DNA of 32,642 nt from Ectocarpus siliculosus (taxonomy: Eukaryota > Sar > Phaeophyceae > Ectocarpales > Ectocarpaceae). The stretch spans positions 282,834 to 315,475 of the forward strand of contig FN649758.1 in NCBI GenBank assembly GCA_000310025.1. The letters are read 5' to 3'. Within the stretch, counting starts at the first letter, position 1. Each line of letters opens with the position of its first letter. Of this stretch, positions 1 through 10,542 are shown one piece after another. The position numbers and the translations under genes are program-made. The notes beneath the pieces are model-generated. The model saw only the letters and a program-made list of their open reading frames with translations, was not told where the DNA came from and did not search any database.

Positions 1-2
1 AG

Positions 3-176
3 CTCGTAACGAGAGAGATGAGCGGCAGAGAGCCGAGCGCGAGCAACGACAGCGATCCGGCGCAGGGGCGTTGCGTTGGTGGAGCTGACAAGATCTGCGC
101 CTCGGCCTCTTGCTGTGGCTCCCCGCGCCACTTCAATGTACGGGACTGCCATGCCAGTCGGGCTGCTCGGCGGAAG
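3..176 (+). CDS. Possible exon, cysteine-rich; degenerate EsV-1-7-like motif
   Basis: The third forward frame is open from the window edge and runs into a good splice donor (CGGAAG|GTGAGC) near 177, so this may be the 3' part of an exon whose start lies outside the window. The peptide has closely spaced cysteines followed by a P-R-H-F-N-V stretch and a basic end. This resembles the first half of the EsV-1-7 repeat that is abundant in brown-algal proteins (Cys, four residues, Cys, then P-x-F-N). The closing Cys-x2-His of that repeat is missing, so the match is partial and could be chance. No partner exon was found downstream. Confidence 0.2.
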
Positions 177-629
177 GTGAGCTCGTGTACATGAACATGT
201 TTACCAGGAGGGACGCCCTCCTTGGGCTGTTACTATAATATGACAAATTTGAATATCACCACTCACTAACCACAGACCACAAGGACTACGCGCTTGGATG
301 TGGCTTCCAGTTTGAACTGCTTGTGTTTGTAGTGTCTCCACGGCAGGCTTGCTTCAGCTGGTTACACAGAACAGCGTAAGACCGTCCCCATGCAAACTCC
401 TCGTGCGCGATTCTCCTCCGTCGCGCTGCGATGAAACGAACCCCCTTCTTTCCCCTGCCTTTTTGCTCGTTTTTTGCCTTTTGCTGTTTTTCGGGACAGC
501 CGGCGGAGAGGACGACGTCACCGACCTCACTTCTGTACAAGGAAACGGGGACGAGGAGGAGGAGGAGGAGGAGGAGGAGTAGGAGTAGGAGTAGGAGGAC
601 GGCCAGAATGCTGAGACACAGGAAGGTGA
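177..629. other. Stretch without a supported gene; GAG trinucleotide tract
   Basis: This stretch holds a pyrimidine-rich tract ending in a good acceptor (about 452-499, GGGACAG|CC) and then an interrupted GAG/GAGTAG repeat at about 549-597. Long Leu, Ser, Glu or Arg frames over the repeat are by-products of it. An exon starting near 500 is possible, but its frame cannot be chosen because all three frames look equally low in complexity. Confidence 0.4.
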
Positions 630-2458
630 CCACAAGGCCTCCGCGTGATTGACAGATGTCTTTGCCAGCAGACGGTGTTCCTCAACTTGACGAGCAAGTA
701 CCATGACTTTTCAAAGTGGAAAGCTACCGCTGCTGTACATTACCCCCGGGCCCCGGGCACTGATGCGCTGCAATTGTTCTTGACCACGCGTTGCGGTTAA
801 CCGAACATCCAGATGATTCCGGGAACAGCGGTGTCGCCGCGAGGCGGCCTGCCACGGGAGCGGCCGGTTCGGCAACCGGACAGGGCGCAGGAAATACACC
901 GGTGTCGAAGGCCTCGTGGTGAGCGGAACCTTCGCATGCCACGAGGCCCAATGTCTGTCCGCATATCTGCGTCATGTCGGTCGTGCGTCCTATGCAGTTC
1001 TAAGTTAGAAGTTGCGTGGTGGAGGTCCGGCACTCATCGATGCGGAACGGATATGCAGAAATCTGATGATGAAGAATCGGAGGGCACCCCCCCCCCGTCG
1101 CTTGAATCACGAAACAATGTCGGGGGTAGGCTAGCTCTCTTTTTATATATTTATATCGTAGTTGTGCGAACACGTCTGCTGGCGAGGCTTAGTAAAACAC
1201 GGTTTGAAAAACGTCATGCACATCGGCACGGGCTTGTTTCCAATTTACACCCACACACTTCGCCACATCACGGGTGTTGGCTGTATTATCCATGTTTAAC
1301 CCGTCGAGGAGAGGGCGGCATTGAGGGTTACCTCTGCTTGTTGCAGTACGATGTACTGTTCGGACCACAGCTTGGATTACCACCACCGAGTTGGCCTGAG
1401 AGAGGGATGCACCCCCCCCCCCCCCCCTCCTCCGCGTCCTTGAGTTGAGCGGATAAGGCGAGGCGTGGCGCATACCGTCACTGATGCATGCAGTACATAA
1501 GGGCTGTGATAGTGTTTTGCACAGGGATACATTATGGGAAGATATTTAGTTGTCCTTGGGTAAAATTTGCGTTTTCTCGCGTACGTAAGGATATTACGGA
1601 CACCACCGTATGTGCGTAGGCGTTTGCCAAAATCCATCGGTTAGGGTTAAACCAAGATATAACGAGTTCTTCAGTATGCCTAAATATCGTGGGTCAGCAG
1701 GCCCGACAAATACATGAGTTCAACAATGGGTAGGGGTGGTGTGTACGACATACACGCAACGCGTGTCAAAGTCAATAACATACGCCCAAAATTACAAACA
1801 CCACGCATGCGCCTCTTGTACGGCTGACCCCATACTGCTGCACCATTGCAGCCAAGGGACGTCCCGCAGCAGCAGCAGGAACGACGCGGACGTGCGAGGA
1901 GCTTCGTCGGGTGATGATGCGTCTGGCGGCCGGTCGACGCCCATAGGAAACAGGGGGAAGCGTACAACCGCTAACAAGACCCCGGCGTCATCGAATACCC
2001 GCAAGACAAGGCTAGCGAAGGAGGCCGAGGAGCAGGAGAAGATGAAGGCGTACGTCCGTCAGGCAGTTCAAGGCGGTGAAGCAGAGAGTTTCGGACTGCT
2101 TCACTGCAGCGACAACCAAGAAACATCGGGGTCGCGGGCAGGATTGACATCCCGCGACAATGATATCATGCAGGTTGCGGTGGCTGCAGCCGTCGCCCAA
2201 TCCCGCATGTCGCAGGGCCAGGCTCCCGGTGCCCAACAGACCCCGAACAGTAACCCCTTTGCCAATGGCATTGCTGGAGCTGCCGGGTTCATGCCCGCTA
2301 ACGGCATGAACCCGAGCGGGGTTGGCGGCCGCGCGAACTACGTGGCTTCCCAGGGCATGGGTGGATCCGTCGGAGTCTTTCCACAGGGCTTCGCGTGGCC
2401 TAGCAGCAACAACCCGTTCAATGGTAACATGTTCGGTAGAGGTCCCTATGGTAATTGA
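630..2458 (+). CDS. Hypothetical two-exon gene, Gly/Asn/Ser-rich C-terminus (5' part frame-broken)
   Basis: I do not recognise this gene. The last exon (1852-2458, TGA stop) encodes a Ser/Asp-rich segment, a charged helix (K-E-A-E-E-Q-E-K-M-K), then an Ala-rich and a Gly/Asn/Met/Pro-rich tail. The upstream exon ends at 918 on a GT donor (GTG|GTGAGC). It joins in phase 2 to the acceptor at 1851 (CATTGCAG|C), and both sides are Ser/Gly/Thr-rich of similar style, which supports the splice. Further upstream, 630-797 reads in another frame as a protein-like stretch (FLNLTSKYHDFSKWK, then DALQLFLTTRC) that ends in TAA at 798. Either there is a one-base frame break near 795-812, or two separate exons meet here. 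No start codon can be assigned. An 8-bp hairpin lies 25 nt after the stop. Confidence 0.4.
919..1851 (+). other. Intron of the hypothetical gene; contains poly-C runs
   Basis: This is a predicted 933-nt GT-AG intron between phase-2 exon ends. It contains two poly-C runs (about 1088-1096 and 1411-1426) and no convincing coding sequence. Confidence 0.4.
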
Positions 2459-2482
2459 CCTTGGAGTGGTGCTGACAATCTG

Positions 2483-2506
2483 CCGCAAAGAACTTCGTCT
2501 TTGCGG
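2483..2506. repeat. Hairpin, 8-bp stem, after the stop codon
   Basis: CCGCAAAG (2483-2490) and CTTTGCGG (2499-2506) are perfect complements around an 8-nt loop, 25 nt after the stop of the hypothetical gene. It may be part of that gene's 3' UTR. No function can be assigned. Confidence 0.5.
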
Positions 2507-3326
2507 GTCATAGTTCAGAAGCGTGGCGGGACCCCTTGTGGTGTTCGGTAACAAGGCGTGGACAGCAAAAGTAGCAAGTAGGTTCGCTCTGGTGCGGTGT
2601 TGGTCGTTGGCGGTTTGAAGGATTGCGTCAATGGCGACCACCGGTATAGCACGGCCGTCGAGGAAGCAGGTTACGCGGGAACGGGAAGTCTGTGTTAGTG
2701 CAGTGTCGATGGAATCTCGTGGTTGACTCGTAGCAATCTTTCCGTGGAGTCGAGACACCCTATGAAGTACAGCAGCGACAATCTGGATTTTACACACTAC
2801 TACGTTGCCACAGGTTCTTGTTCGTTCTGAGGAAAGCTACACAGCAGTAGCCGTGCTTTCATCGCAAGCACTAAATGAAGTCACACCTCGGTGTGTGACA
2901 TGCCAGAAATACAGAGCAAAACAACGGCCACATGCGACGGTGATCTCTGCGCATCTTCATGCGCTCCATGAAAGTTGAAGGGTGCCAAACCAAAATACAA
3001 AAATACTGCCGTTGCAGACATTGCCTAAAACAGCAGTTGTCTACAACAGCAGCATCTTCGAGGAGGACGGAGCAAAACACGTATCAACACAGAGGTGGTT
3101 GCGCCGGAGTCGTATCAGCAGAGGCTGTATGTGGACCGGTTATACAAAGCAGCGGCAAGACCCACCTGCACCTGGAGAGAAACCGAGAGAGCGACGAGCG
3201 GACCGCGGGGTCGAGTGGCCCGATGGTCCATTGGTCCATTTTTCGGCCTGTTCGTTCGCACTACGGTCTGTTCAAAACAAGCGACCTCACCTTCTCTGGG
3301 CGGACACGCGGGCACTCTGCTCTGCG
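2507..3326. other. Intergenic or 5' flank of the nuclease gene
   Basis: I found no supported gene. A Cys-rich stretch around 2885-3040 (for example R-C-V-T-C-Q-K-Y and K-Y-C-R-C-R-H-C) recalls a zinc-binding remnant, but the frame is broken by stops. If the neighbouring genes form a transposon, its left end should lie here or further upstream. I could not see a terminal repeat matching the sequence beyond 10542. Confidence 0.35.
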
Positions 3327-5031
3327 ATGGGCATCTTGTCGCTGTCAATATATGCGAAGAGTGTGGGGTCACTGAGCGTAAACCTGCAGCACGCCGAACA
3401 CGATGACCGTATCGTAGTGGACGGCGGCTTTCTCCTTCACCGCTGCTGTACAAGGAGGACAGCGGCACGCGATTTTTTGCTGCACGACGACGTCGCCCCG
3501 CTTGTCAAAGAGTGTGCTGCCGAGGTCTCGCGGTTCGAGTCGCGTGGTTTCAGGTCACCGTAGTCCTCGATGGAAGCACTCCGCCGGCGAAGAAGAGCAC
3601 TTCCGAAGCTCGCAGAACCAAGCCGGAGGCTGCAGCCAGTGAGGCCCGCGAGCTCCAAAGAACTGGGGGCCGACTTACGGAGATCAACAAGAAGGCCAGC
3701 AGTGCGTGCGTGTTCGACTCCCGCGTTGTCGCAAGGGTTGCGACGCTCTTGCGACCCCAGATAGCAGGAGAGGTTTACAGCGCTCCAAGGGAGGCCGACC
3801 CACAGATCGTGATTTTCCAGGACATCTACCTAGAGACGGGGTGTCCTGTGTATGTATTCGCGAACGATTCGGACTTGATCGTCCTCGGTGTTCGATCGTT
3901 GCTGTGGGACGTAAGAGGGACTGATGCGGGAAATCTCACGGAGGTGTGCATCACGTCGAGGTTGATATTCCAACCACCGGAGTGGGCTTTCGCGATGGAC
4001 GCCGAAGGCTACGCTTTTCTCCGGCAACTGCATGGGCTTCCCCGCGGGCACACGTCTAACTTACGCGCTTCTCCTCTTACCGAAGCCGCCGCCCGCCGTA
4101 GGCTGAGTTTGTTCGCCACTCTCGCCGGAAACGACTTCGCCGATTTCAAGAACATCGGCCCTGTCAAGGCGGCCAACGTGGCCTTCGAATTGATCGAACC
4201 AGATCCTCGGGGAACAGCCGCCGTTGTGCCTTTTGAGGCGCTTGTGGGCAACTTGGCAAGGATCGTCGAGCAGGACTCCAAGGAGGAGGAAACACCAGCG
4301 GCCCTAGAGGAGGAGGAGGAAAAGCTCAGGAGGTCTCATAAACATGTTCCACAATGCGGTGGTGTGGGACCCGTTGAAGAACACCCTCCGACATTTCTCC
4401 GGTGCTGCGTCTTCGCTGGCCATCACCAATGACACAGGTCAGAGTCGTGGGGATCGTGTATGTGTTACCTGCTCCTGTCACGCCAAATATCCCCCACCTA
4501 CGTGTAGTATCTCGGGGGTAACATGAATTCCTAGGAGTGGTATGTTGTTCGGTGTCTGTGCCTTCTCGTTCCGCGGTAATGCGTGTCGTCGACGTCGTGT
4601 CTATGTGCGTGCATGTGTAGTCTGCAGACAGAGTATTTAGGTCTTTCGTGCACATGCTGTGCAGCTTCTCCGTAAGATTATTGTTCGAAGCTGGACTTTG
4701 CCCATGTCGTGGCACCGGAACGAACGCAATATTTTTTCGCCGACTCTCTAGCGCGCCCGGAATTGCCGTGGGGCACTCTAGGCAATATACAACATACATA
4801 GTATTGTAGACGAGCTAGCTTCCGTTGTCTGTGTGTCGAACATGAAACAATACTGCTGTACCACGGTTGCTCCTGGTGTATTACCACAGGTACCCTGGAG
4901 TTTTCCTCTGTCGCCTCTGGCATAGCATCGGGGGAAGTTTCTCCTACCACGGGCCAGGTGTGGGCCCCGCCATTACTGGAGACCCGGATAGCACAAGAGT
5001 TTCGCCGTGCTACACGACGGCCGGGGAGCCA

Positions 5032-5066
<35 letters not shown>

Positions 5067-7031
5067 GACCGACGCCGAGGCCGGACCAGAGTACGAGCCG
5101 GAACAAGCGCTCTCGCAAGGCGGTGACTCACGACACCAACAACTACCATAAACACGGGTTTAGTCGTCTCCCCGGTGCCGAAGAAGACTTCAACAAGTGG
5201 ACAGTCGCACAGCTACGCGAATTCCTCAGCGTGAGTCCAGAAGTTGCTTTCATGGTTACGTTTGGCATGCATACGGGATATTTATTTCAAGGGTTGAACA
5301 ATGGCGTCGCAAACTGCCGCGCGGGAATTTTAAAGTAGTTTATCGCTTGGATTATGCTTAAATATGTTGGGCTTTCGAAGGACACGCATTAATCACAGGA
5401 ACGAGTGTACGAGGGCCCGTTTGTGTCGCGGCACCCCCACTGTTAACCGTTTGTCACGCGTACACGCACAGCGTGATGCGAAGAAAAAATCCCCCCACGT
5501 GGCCCCTGTCCTATACGTTGTACTCGTGGCAGGTTTTTAGGTGCCTCGACCACGCCGGCCACAGCGCGTACCTCAAGGGCCCCCTCGTCGAGCTGGCGGG
5601 GCAGATAGTGGCGATGATCAAGAAGTGCGGGTTGCTCAACAGCAACCAAGCGTTCCGCCATCCTGTCCCGGATCTCAGCTCTTTCCAAGACAAGGAGCGC
5701 ATGGCCATGCCCGAACTACCCGGCCCCCGCTCGCGGATCAGCGGCTTTGAACATCTACAGCAGCACCTCCCCGAAATGTCCAAGTCGGTGATTCTGCAGT
5801 TCCTCCGACAAGTCAACCCAATCTCTGGCGAGGGTTCGCGGGTTTGGTACAGGGGGATGCAGAAGGTTACGGATATGGGGAACCTGAACAGGTTGTGGGG
5901 CGTCCCGGCCAAGAACGGGTTGATGTATCTGGGGATGAGGTAAGTAGCCACTGGATAGTGCGACCGGAAGTTACCACGCGAGAGGACTTACTAATGTTGT
6001 ATCCTTTCGGCAGGCCTGTAAGCGCTTCTCCCACACCGAACGCAGTCTTACCACTACCAACTACATTCGACACGCATTTCGCACCATAGTTTTCAAGATC
6101 ACACCCACAACCGCCCCCCCCCCACCCCCTCCTGCATCCCTCATGCACTGGTAACTTCGTGGGTGCTCTTTTGGCGCAACCCACTAGTTCGCTTCTACGG
6201 TAAGAAGCCCACATTGTTATGCCATGCTCCTGACAAATGTATACCCACCAGCCCACTTAAACGGTAAGAAACCCACTTTTTTTTTTTCATGCTTCTGACG
6301 TAAATACGATCTTGCCTCGTCGATTGTACCTCACGCCATCTTCCCTCCGTCCACGCTCGCTTCTGGTCAGCGCCGGTGCCTCCTTCTCGGATACGAAAAC
6401 GTACGAGGTCCGCATACAATTGCGGGTGGAGGCGTTGGACGAGAACGCTCATCCCTCAGCAGCGGAGGAGGAGGGGCACGGGGTAGAATCTGGGCAATGG
6501 CCGAGACCGCCCCTCGTCGCCCTTGGTGTGGTCGCCGCTTTGTGCGAGTGTCCTGCCGGCATAAGCGGGGGATGCTCCCACACTGCAATGGTCCTCTTCT
6601 TGACTCGTCTGCTGCAGATGACCGAGGACGAACTAGCCACGTTCAACCCATCTACATGTACCGGTCGAGCTTGCAGTTGGATCATGCAGAACTGTAAGGG
6701 GGGCAGGTCGGGAGAGCAGTGTTCGTTGTATGGAGAACCTCTATCGCACGGCACGAATGTGGTCAGGCGGGATCCTCGGCGAGGCTTTGACGACGACGTT
6801 CCGGCGAAAGTACAGGGAGTAACCGCGATCGATCGAATGCAAGACTTCAACCCGCACCCCTCTGGAGGAAAGTGGGATGAACTGAAGCTCCACTTCGATG
6901 CTGGCAAGGATTTCAGTAGGTTCAAAATGGACAAGCTGCTGGCGTTCGTGGATTGTGCCAGGGGCGCGGATAACAGAGCAGTCGCCATGGATTACCTTCC
7001 GCCGCTCGTGCGTGAAGATTGCGACCTGTAG
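3327..7031 (+). CDS. XPG/FEN1-type flap nuclease fused to SAP and SWIM domains (frame-broken in exon 1)
   Basis: Predicted exons are 3327-4437, 4890-5230, 5533-5939 and 6371-7031. All three junctions are GT-AG and in phase, giving about 839 residues. The start was chosen because FEN1-family proteins begin Met-Gly-Ile. Exon 1 shows the XPG N-domain (V-V-D-G-G near residue 32; V-V-L-D-G-S-T-P-P-A-K near 82), the XPG-I acidic cluster (A-P-R-E-A-D, then N-D-S-D-L), and the helix-hairpin-helix (A-G-N-D-F...N-I-G-P-V-K-A). All expected metal-binding acidic residues are visible. Exon 2 has a polyproline linker and the start of a SAP motif (K-W-T-V-A-Q-L-R-E-F-L-S), which exon 3 completes (L-K-G-P-L-V-E-L). 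Exon 4 has a SWIM finger (C-E-C-P-A-G...G-C-S-H) followed by a C-T-G-R-A-C-S-W segment typical of SWIM proteins linked to YqaJ nucleases. Two one-base frame breaks (about 3551 and 4340) cancel each other. It probably acts on DNA in the nucleus as a transposon accessory protein (inference). Confidence 0.72.
5035..5064 (+). repeat. (CCG)n tract encoding polyproline
   Basis: An uninterrupted CCG repeat lies in exon 2 of the nuclease-SAP-SWIM gene. It encodes about eleven prolines between the XPG part and the SAP motif and acts as a flexible linker. Its length is likely to vary between copies. Confidence 0.85.
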
Positions 7032-8131
7032 CTTTGTGGTTCCTTTTCCGTTCAGAGTGTTTTGCTAGCGGCACTCTAATGTGGCCTCTCTTTGGTGACT
7101 TCTACGTAAACCTGTCTATAGGCTCGACCCTCAGAGGTTAGTGCAACAATATTTTGTGGTAGGTTCGTTTTATTGGGTGTCATGGGGGGGGGGGGGGGGT
7201 CTACGCACGGGTGCCACGTGGGACGTCTACGCACGGTAGGGTTGAAAGTACCTTTTCGCTTTGGGCGCGGCGTCATCCGTCCGTCGCGACCATGCACCCC
7301 ATTAATTTGTTGCAAGATGAAGCGGGGGACAAGAGCTACCAGCTCTCGCTAAATGCATGGGTTTCTTTGGCGAGTGCATGCTTTGCCTGCCGCCTTCGCT
7401 ACAATAGACTCTTTTTTTAGCTCGCTGCACGAGCTGCGTGTATTCGCCCCCTGAACACGGCCCTCGTGCCCATTTTACCGTTCATCATGTGTCGGCAGAA
7501 GAATCGTGCGATATGACGGAGGGTTACTAGTGATATTTTCCTGTTTTTCCCTGACACGCTTGCCTTCCGTCGACGGAATCCCAACTAAAAACAGAGAAAT
7601 AGAAAGAGCTAGAGTTACCGATCGGGGGTTGGTAGGTACCATGCGAAACCCGAAGCAGTCACTGCTGCCGACCTGCCCTGAACTCAAATCTGGTAGGATG
7701 GGATTTATGGTCATTGTTCCAGAACGTGATTACACAGCGAGGTTGTTGCACTGGTTCCATCAGCTCGGATGCTCTCTTACAAAATATTCACCATTTAGGA
7801 GGTGCTCCCCGCAAGCGAACACTGACAACCCCGCACTAAGCCTGGGGTACCCCTATATCTAGCAAGTACATCACCGTGTATGCTCACTCGCCCAGCACAT
7901 CCACCCGCCGAATATCTCCGGGTACTCTTGGACGTCTTCTACTATACGTACTACATAGAATTTTCCTCAAACCGCAAATGGCACAACACCAACAGAACAC
8001 CACACAACATGCGCTTCAACAGGAACTCTACCATAACACCACACAACAAGGATGGGAGAGCCAACGCCACGGGGCAGCACATCCGCGCGCATACAACGAC
8101 ACACGCACACACACCGTACACCCCGGTATCC
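7032..8131. other. Region between two convergent genes
   Basis: About 1.1 kb lies between the stop of the nuclease-SAP-SWIM gene and the stop of the THAP transposase. It contains a poly-G run (about 7184-7199) with a short direct repeat after it (CTACGCACGG at about 7201 and 7227). Open frames here have no protein-like pattern that I recognise. No YqaJ nuclease exon was seen. Confidence 0.5.
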
Positions 8132-10542
8132 CTAGCTCCGAAACGGCTGTTGCATCAAGTTTACCAAAGCAGCCACTACATGAAAGCACATCTCCAGGTG
8201 ATCGAGTTGCTTGTGATGGAACTTGGAGTCAACGATACTCCACTTCTTCATTGCTCCGATTGCGCGTTCTACGTGAATGCGCAAGTTGGCTACCTCCCAA
8301 TTTTGCTGCATGTCGGCTTTGGTGAACTGAATCTCGCCGTTAAACTTGAAGGGTGGCGCGCAATAGTGAATACCTTCCCTTATCAGCAAAGGCGAGATGA
8401 AGTTGAAACCCTTGTCGGCCATCACTTTGAAACCCATGTTAGATATACCGTTTTCCCTCATAGCGTCGACGAGACCAGACTTGCGAACAACCTCAACGTC
8501 ACTCATCCTCCCTGGGTACGCGGGTCCGATATAGCAAATGGCACCCCCGGGGGTTATCGCTACAAGAACTTTAGCCGTGTGCCTGCCCTTGTACGTGGAA
8601 GAAGACACAAAATTCATGTTTGTTTGCCACGACTTGGGGATCTCTATCTCCGTGGCATCCAACACCAACGCGCAATTCTCATAACCTAAGTCGTCGAAGT
8701 TCTTGGGGAGAAGGTCGACGACCTCTTTTGCCGAAGGCAACCGTATGACAGGACGGAGGCTGCGATAGAGGAAATTCAGCCACGTCGTGAAAGCCCTCCC
8801 CCCGGTACTCTCGTGCACACCGAATAGAGTCGACGCCACAACCAGCGGCACCGCCGTGCGCAACACCATCAACGTAAAAAATAGTCCGTTGACACCACGA
8901 AAAGTCTTGACTCGCTGGCTGTTTCCACCCGCTGAAACGCCTGCCCGTTCTCGCTGATCGAAAAACACCATGTTCTCCGCAGCGCCGTCGGCGTTCGCGA
9001 ACTCGTACAGCTTCTGCAGGGTAGGGGCGGGGAGATGGGAGAATAGCCACGGGTTATGCCGGTGAAGATTTTGTGGGCGGCTACGCGGTCAAAGCGGCGG
9101 AGCAATGCCGCTATTCGGCCGAAAGCGAAATGTTTGAGCAGAGGCGTCCACGGCTTGAGCGGAGGCGATAAAACTAAAAGCAATGACCGGCGGGAATGCA
9201 ATCATACGTTGGTCATAATTTAGCGGTAGCCGGTCCTATTTTTCTTTATGCGCTAACACGACTTTTCGCGGCAAAAACAAAAACGGCGGTACACCCGGTG
9301 TTGCCCGGTGTTTGTGTAGGAAAATTGGCGCCAGGTTAATTACCGACACCACTTGAAAAACTGAACAAAACAATGCTTCGATTCGATCTGATAATCACCA
9401 CTTGCCCTAGCCAGAAAACACACGAGGTTAACCGAAAATGCATGCAATTCTCGTTGGCGACAACCATCAACTTGGACTCGTTGAATTTCTTACTACTGCT
9501 GTAGTAGCCGATAGACGGGATGATGACAAACACCCTCACACCAGCCTATTGCTGTAGACCTGGACAGCTGTAAAACCAGGACATCACTCCTCTTGCCGTG
9601 GGCAAAACATTACACAACCACCGGCGCCCACCACTACCGTAGGACGCGCAGCAGGTAATCCATTCCCGATCATACTGGTAGCCTACTGGGGTTGTCTGCT
9701 GTAATATGTACAACATAGACTACATGCCAGCTGTGTACTACTGTAGTTTCGAGCGACATATCTTGAACGCACGAGCTCAGCTGCCACAACAGCAGTTAGT
9801 TGTAGACAACGTACGAACTAAATGCCAGTTTTTAGACTATGCAATGACGTGAAAAATGGGGCATGCGTTGTATCGGGGCTGCAGGTGAGGCGGGTGTGTC
9901 AATAAGAAATACAGACAATTTCCCGCAGTACAGAGCTAGCGTACAGCAGTCCTTACTTACCAGGAGAGCCTCGTGGGTGGGCACCCCCGCCAGGCAACGA
10001 ACTTCTGTCGGCGTCTTTCCACGGAGGATGTTGTGGTCGATCCCAACGTCCGCCGGCTGTGATGACCTGCCGTGTGCTTTCTGTTTATCCACCGCCTCCT
10101 TTAGCTCCGACTCTAGCAGGGAGATCCTTAGCCCCAAATCTCTACTTTTATCCTTGAGTCGTGCTTCCTCCTGAGCCCCACCTAGCAGCGCTCTCCGATG
10201 TCGGTCGTTCAAAGCTTCGAGCTTGAGACTCCTTGCCAGGGCACCACGAGAAGCTTTGAGCATCTCCTCGCTCGTTTGGCTTGGCAGTGCTCCCTCCTTC
10301 ACGTTAACCCCTACCGCTTCGCCGGTAAGGGATTTGCTCTTCACATCGGCTGCTAGGCTACCAGGAGGGAAGTGAGCGGTCGAAATCCTAGGGTCGCTCT
10401 TGGGGACTGGAAAGTCGTCTCGACCAAAAAGCGCGTTGCACCAGCTCTTGAACTTGCCAGCGTCTTTGGGCATCCGTATCGTCGCGTCTCCACCATCCTC
10501 CTCACAAAATTTTGTTTGGCAGATGCATCTATGTTTCCCCAT
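8132..10542 (-). CDS. THAP-HTH-DDE_Tnp_4 transposase (PIF-Harbinger/ISL2EU type), two exons
   Basis: Exon 1 runs 10542-9961 and exon 2 runs 9013-8132. The intron has a strong donor (CTCCTG|GTAAGT) and a pyrimidine-rich acceptor (CCCTGCAG), joined in phase 0, for about 487 residues. The N-terminus is a THAP-like DNA-binding domain (C-I-C-Q-T-K-F-C, conserved W in K-S-W-C, A-H-F-P), though the third zinc-ligand cysteine appears replaced by serine. A coiled coil follows (L-L-E-S-E-L-K-E-A-V-D). A helix-turn-helix then spans the splice junction (T-E-V-R-C-L-A-G-V-P-T-H-E). Exon 2 is the catalytic DDE_Tnp_4 domain: first Asp in L-V-L-D-A-T-E-I, then Y-K-G-R-H-T-A-K, second Asp in M-A-D-K-G-F, and the Glu in R-I-H-V-E-R-A-I-G. 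The gene looks intact and could be active. It cuts and rejoins transposon ends in the nucleus and is convergent with the XPG-SAP-SWIM gene. Confidence 0.92.
9014..9960 (-). other. Intron of the THAP transposase gene
   Basis: This is a predicted 947-nt phase-0 intron. It contains three of the recurrent CTGCTGTA/TACAGCAG octamers and no supported nested gene. Confidence 0.75.

Noticed and set aside
286-704. Long frames rich in Leu, Ser, Glu or Arg on both strands
   Set aside because: They are translations of the GAG/GAGTAG trinucleotide tract in different frames; nothing outside the tract supports a gene, except possibly an exon start near 500.
5231-5338. Continuation of the SAP exon to the stop at 5338
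   Set aside because: A consensus donor (CTCAGC|GTGAGT) interrupts the SAP motif exactly where exon 3 completes it in phase, so the extension is intron.
7880-8689. 269-codon + strand open frame
   Set aside because: It lies antisense to the catalytic exon of the THAP-DDE_4 transposase, whose motifs are unmistakable on the - strand.
9336-9539. K-F-N-E peptide on the - strand as a possible TRAPPC2 exon 2
   Set aside because: Only a few residues match sedlin, there is no conserved V-S-A-F-V-T-A-G block, and it lies inside the transposase intron.
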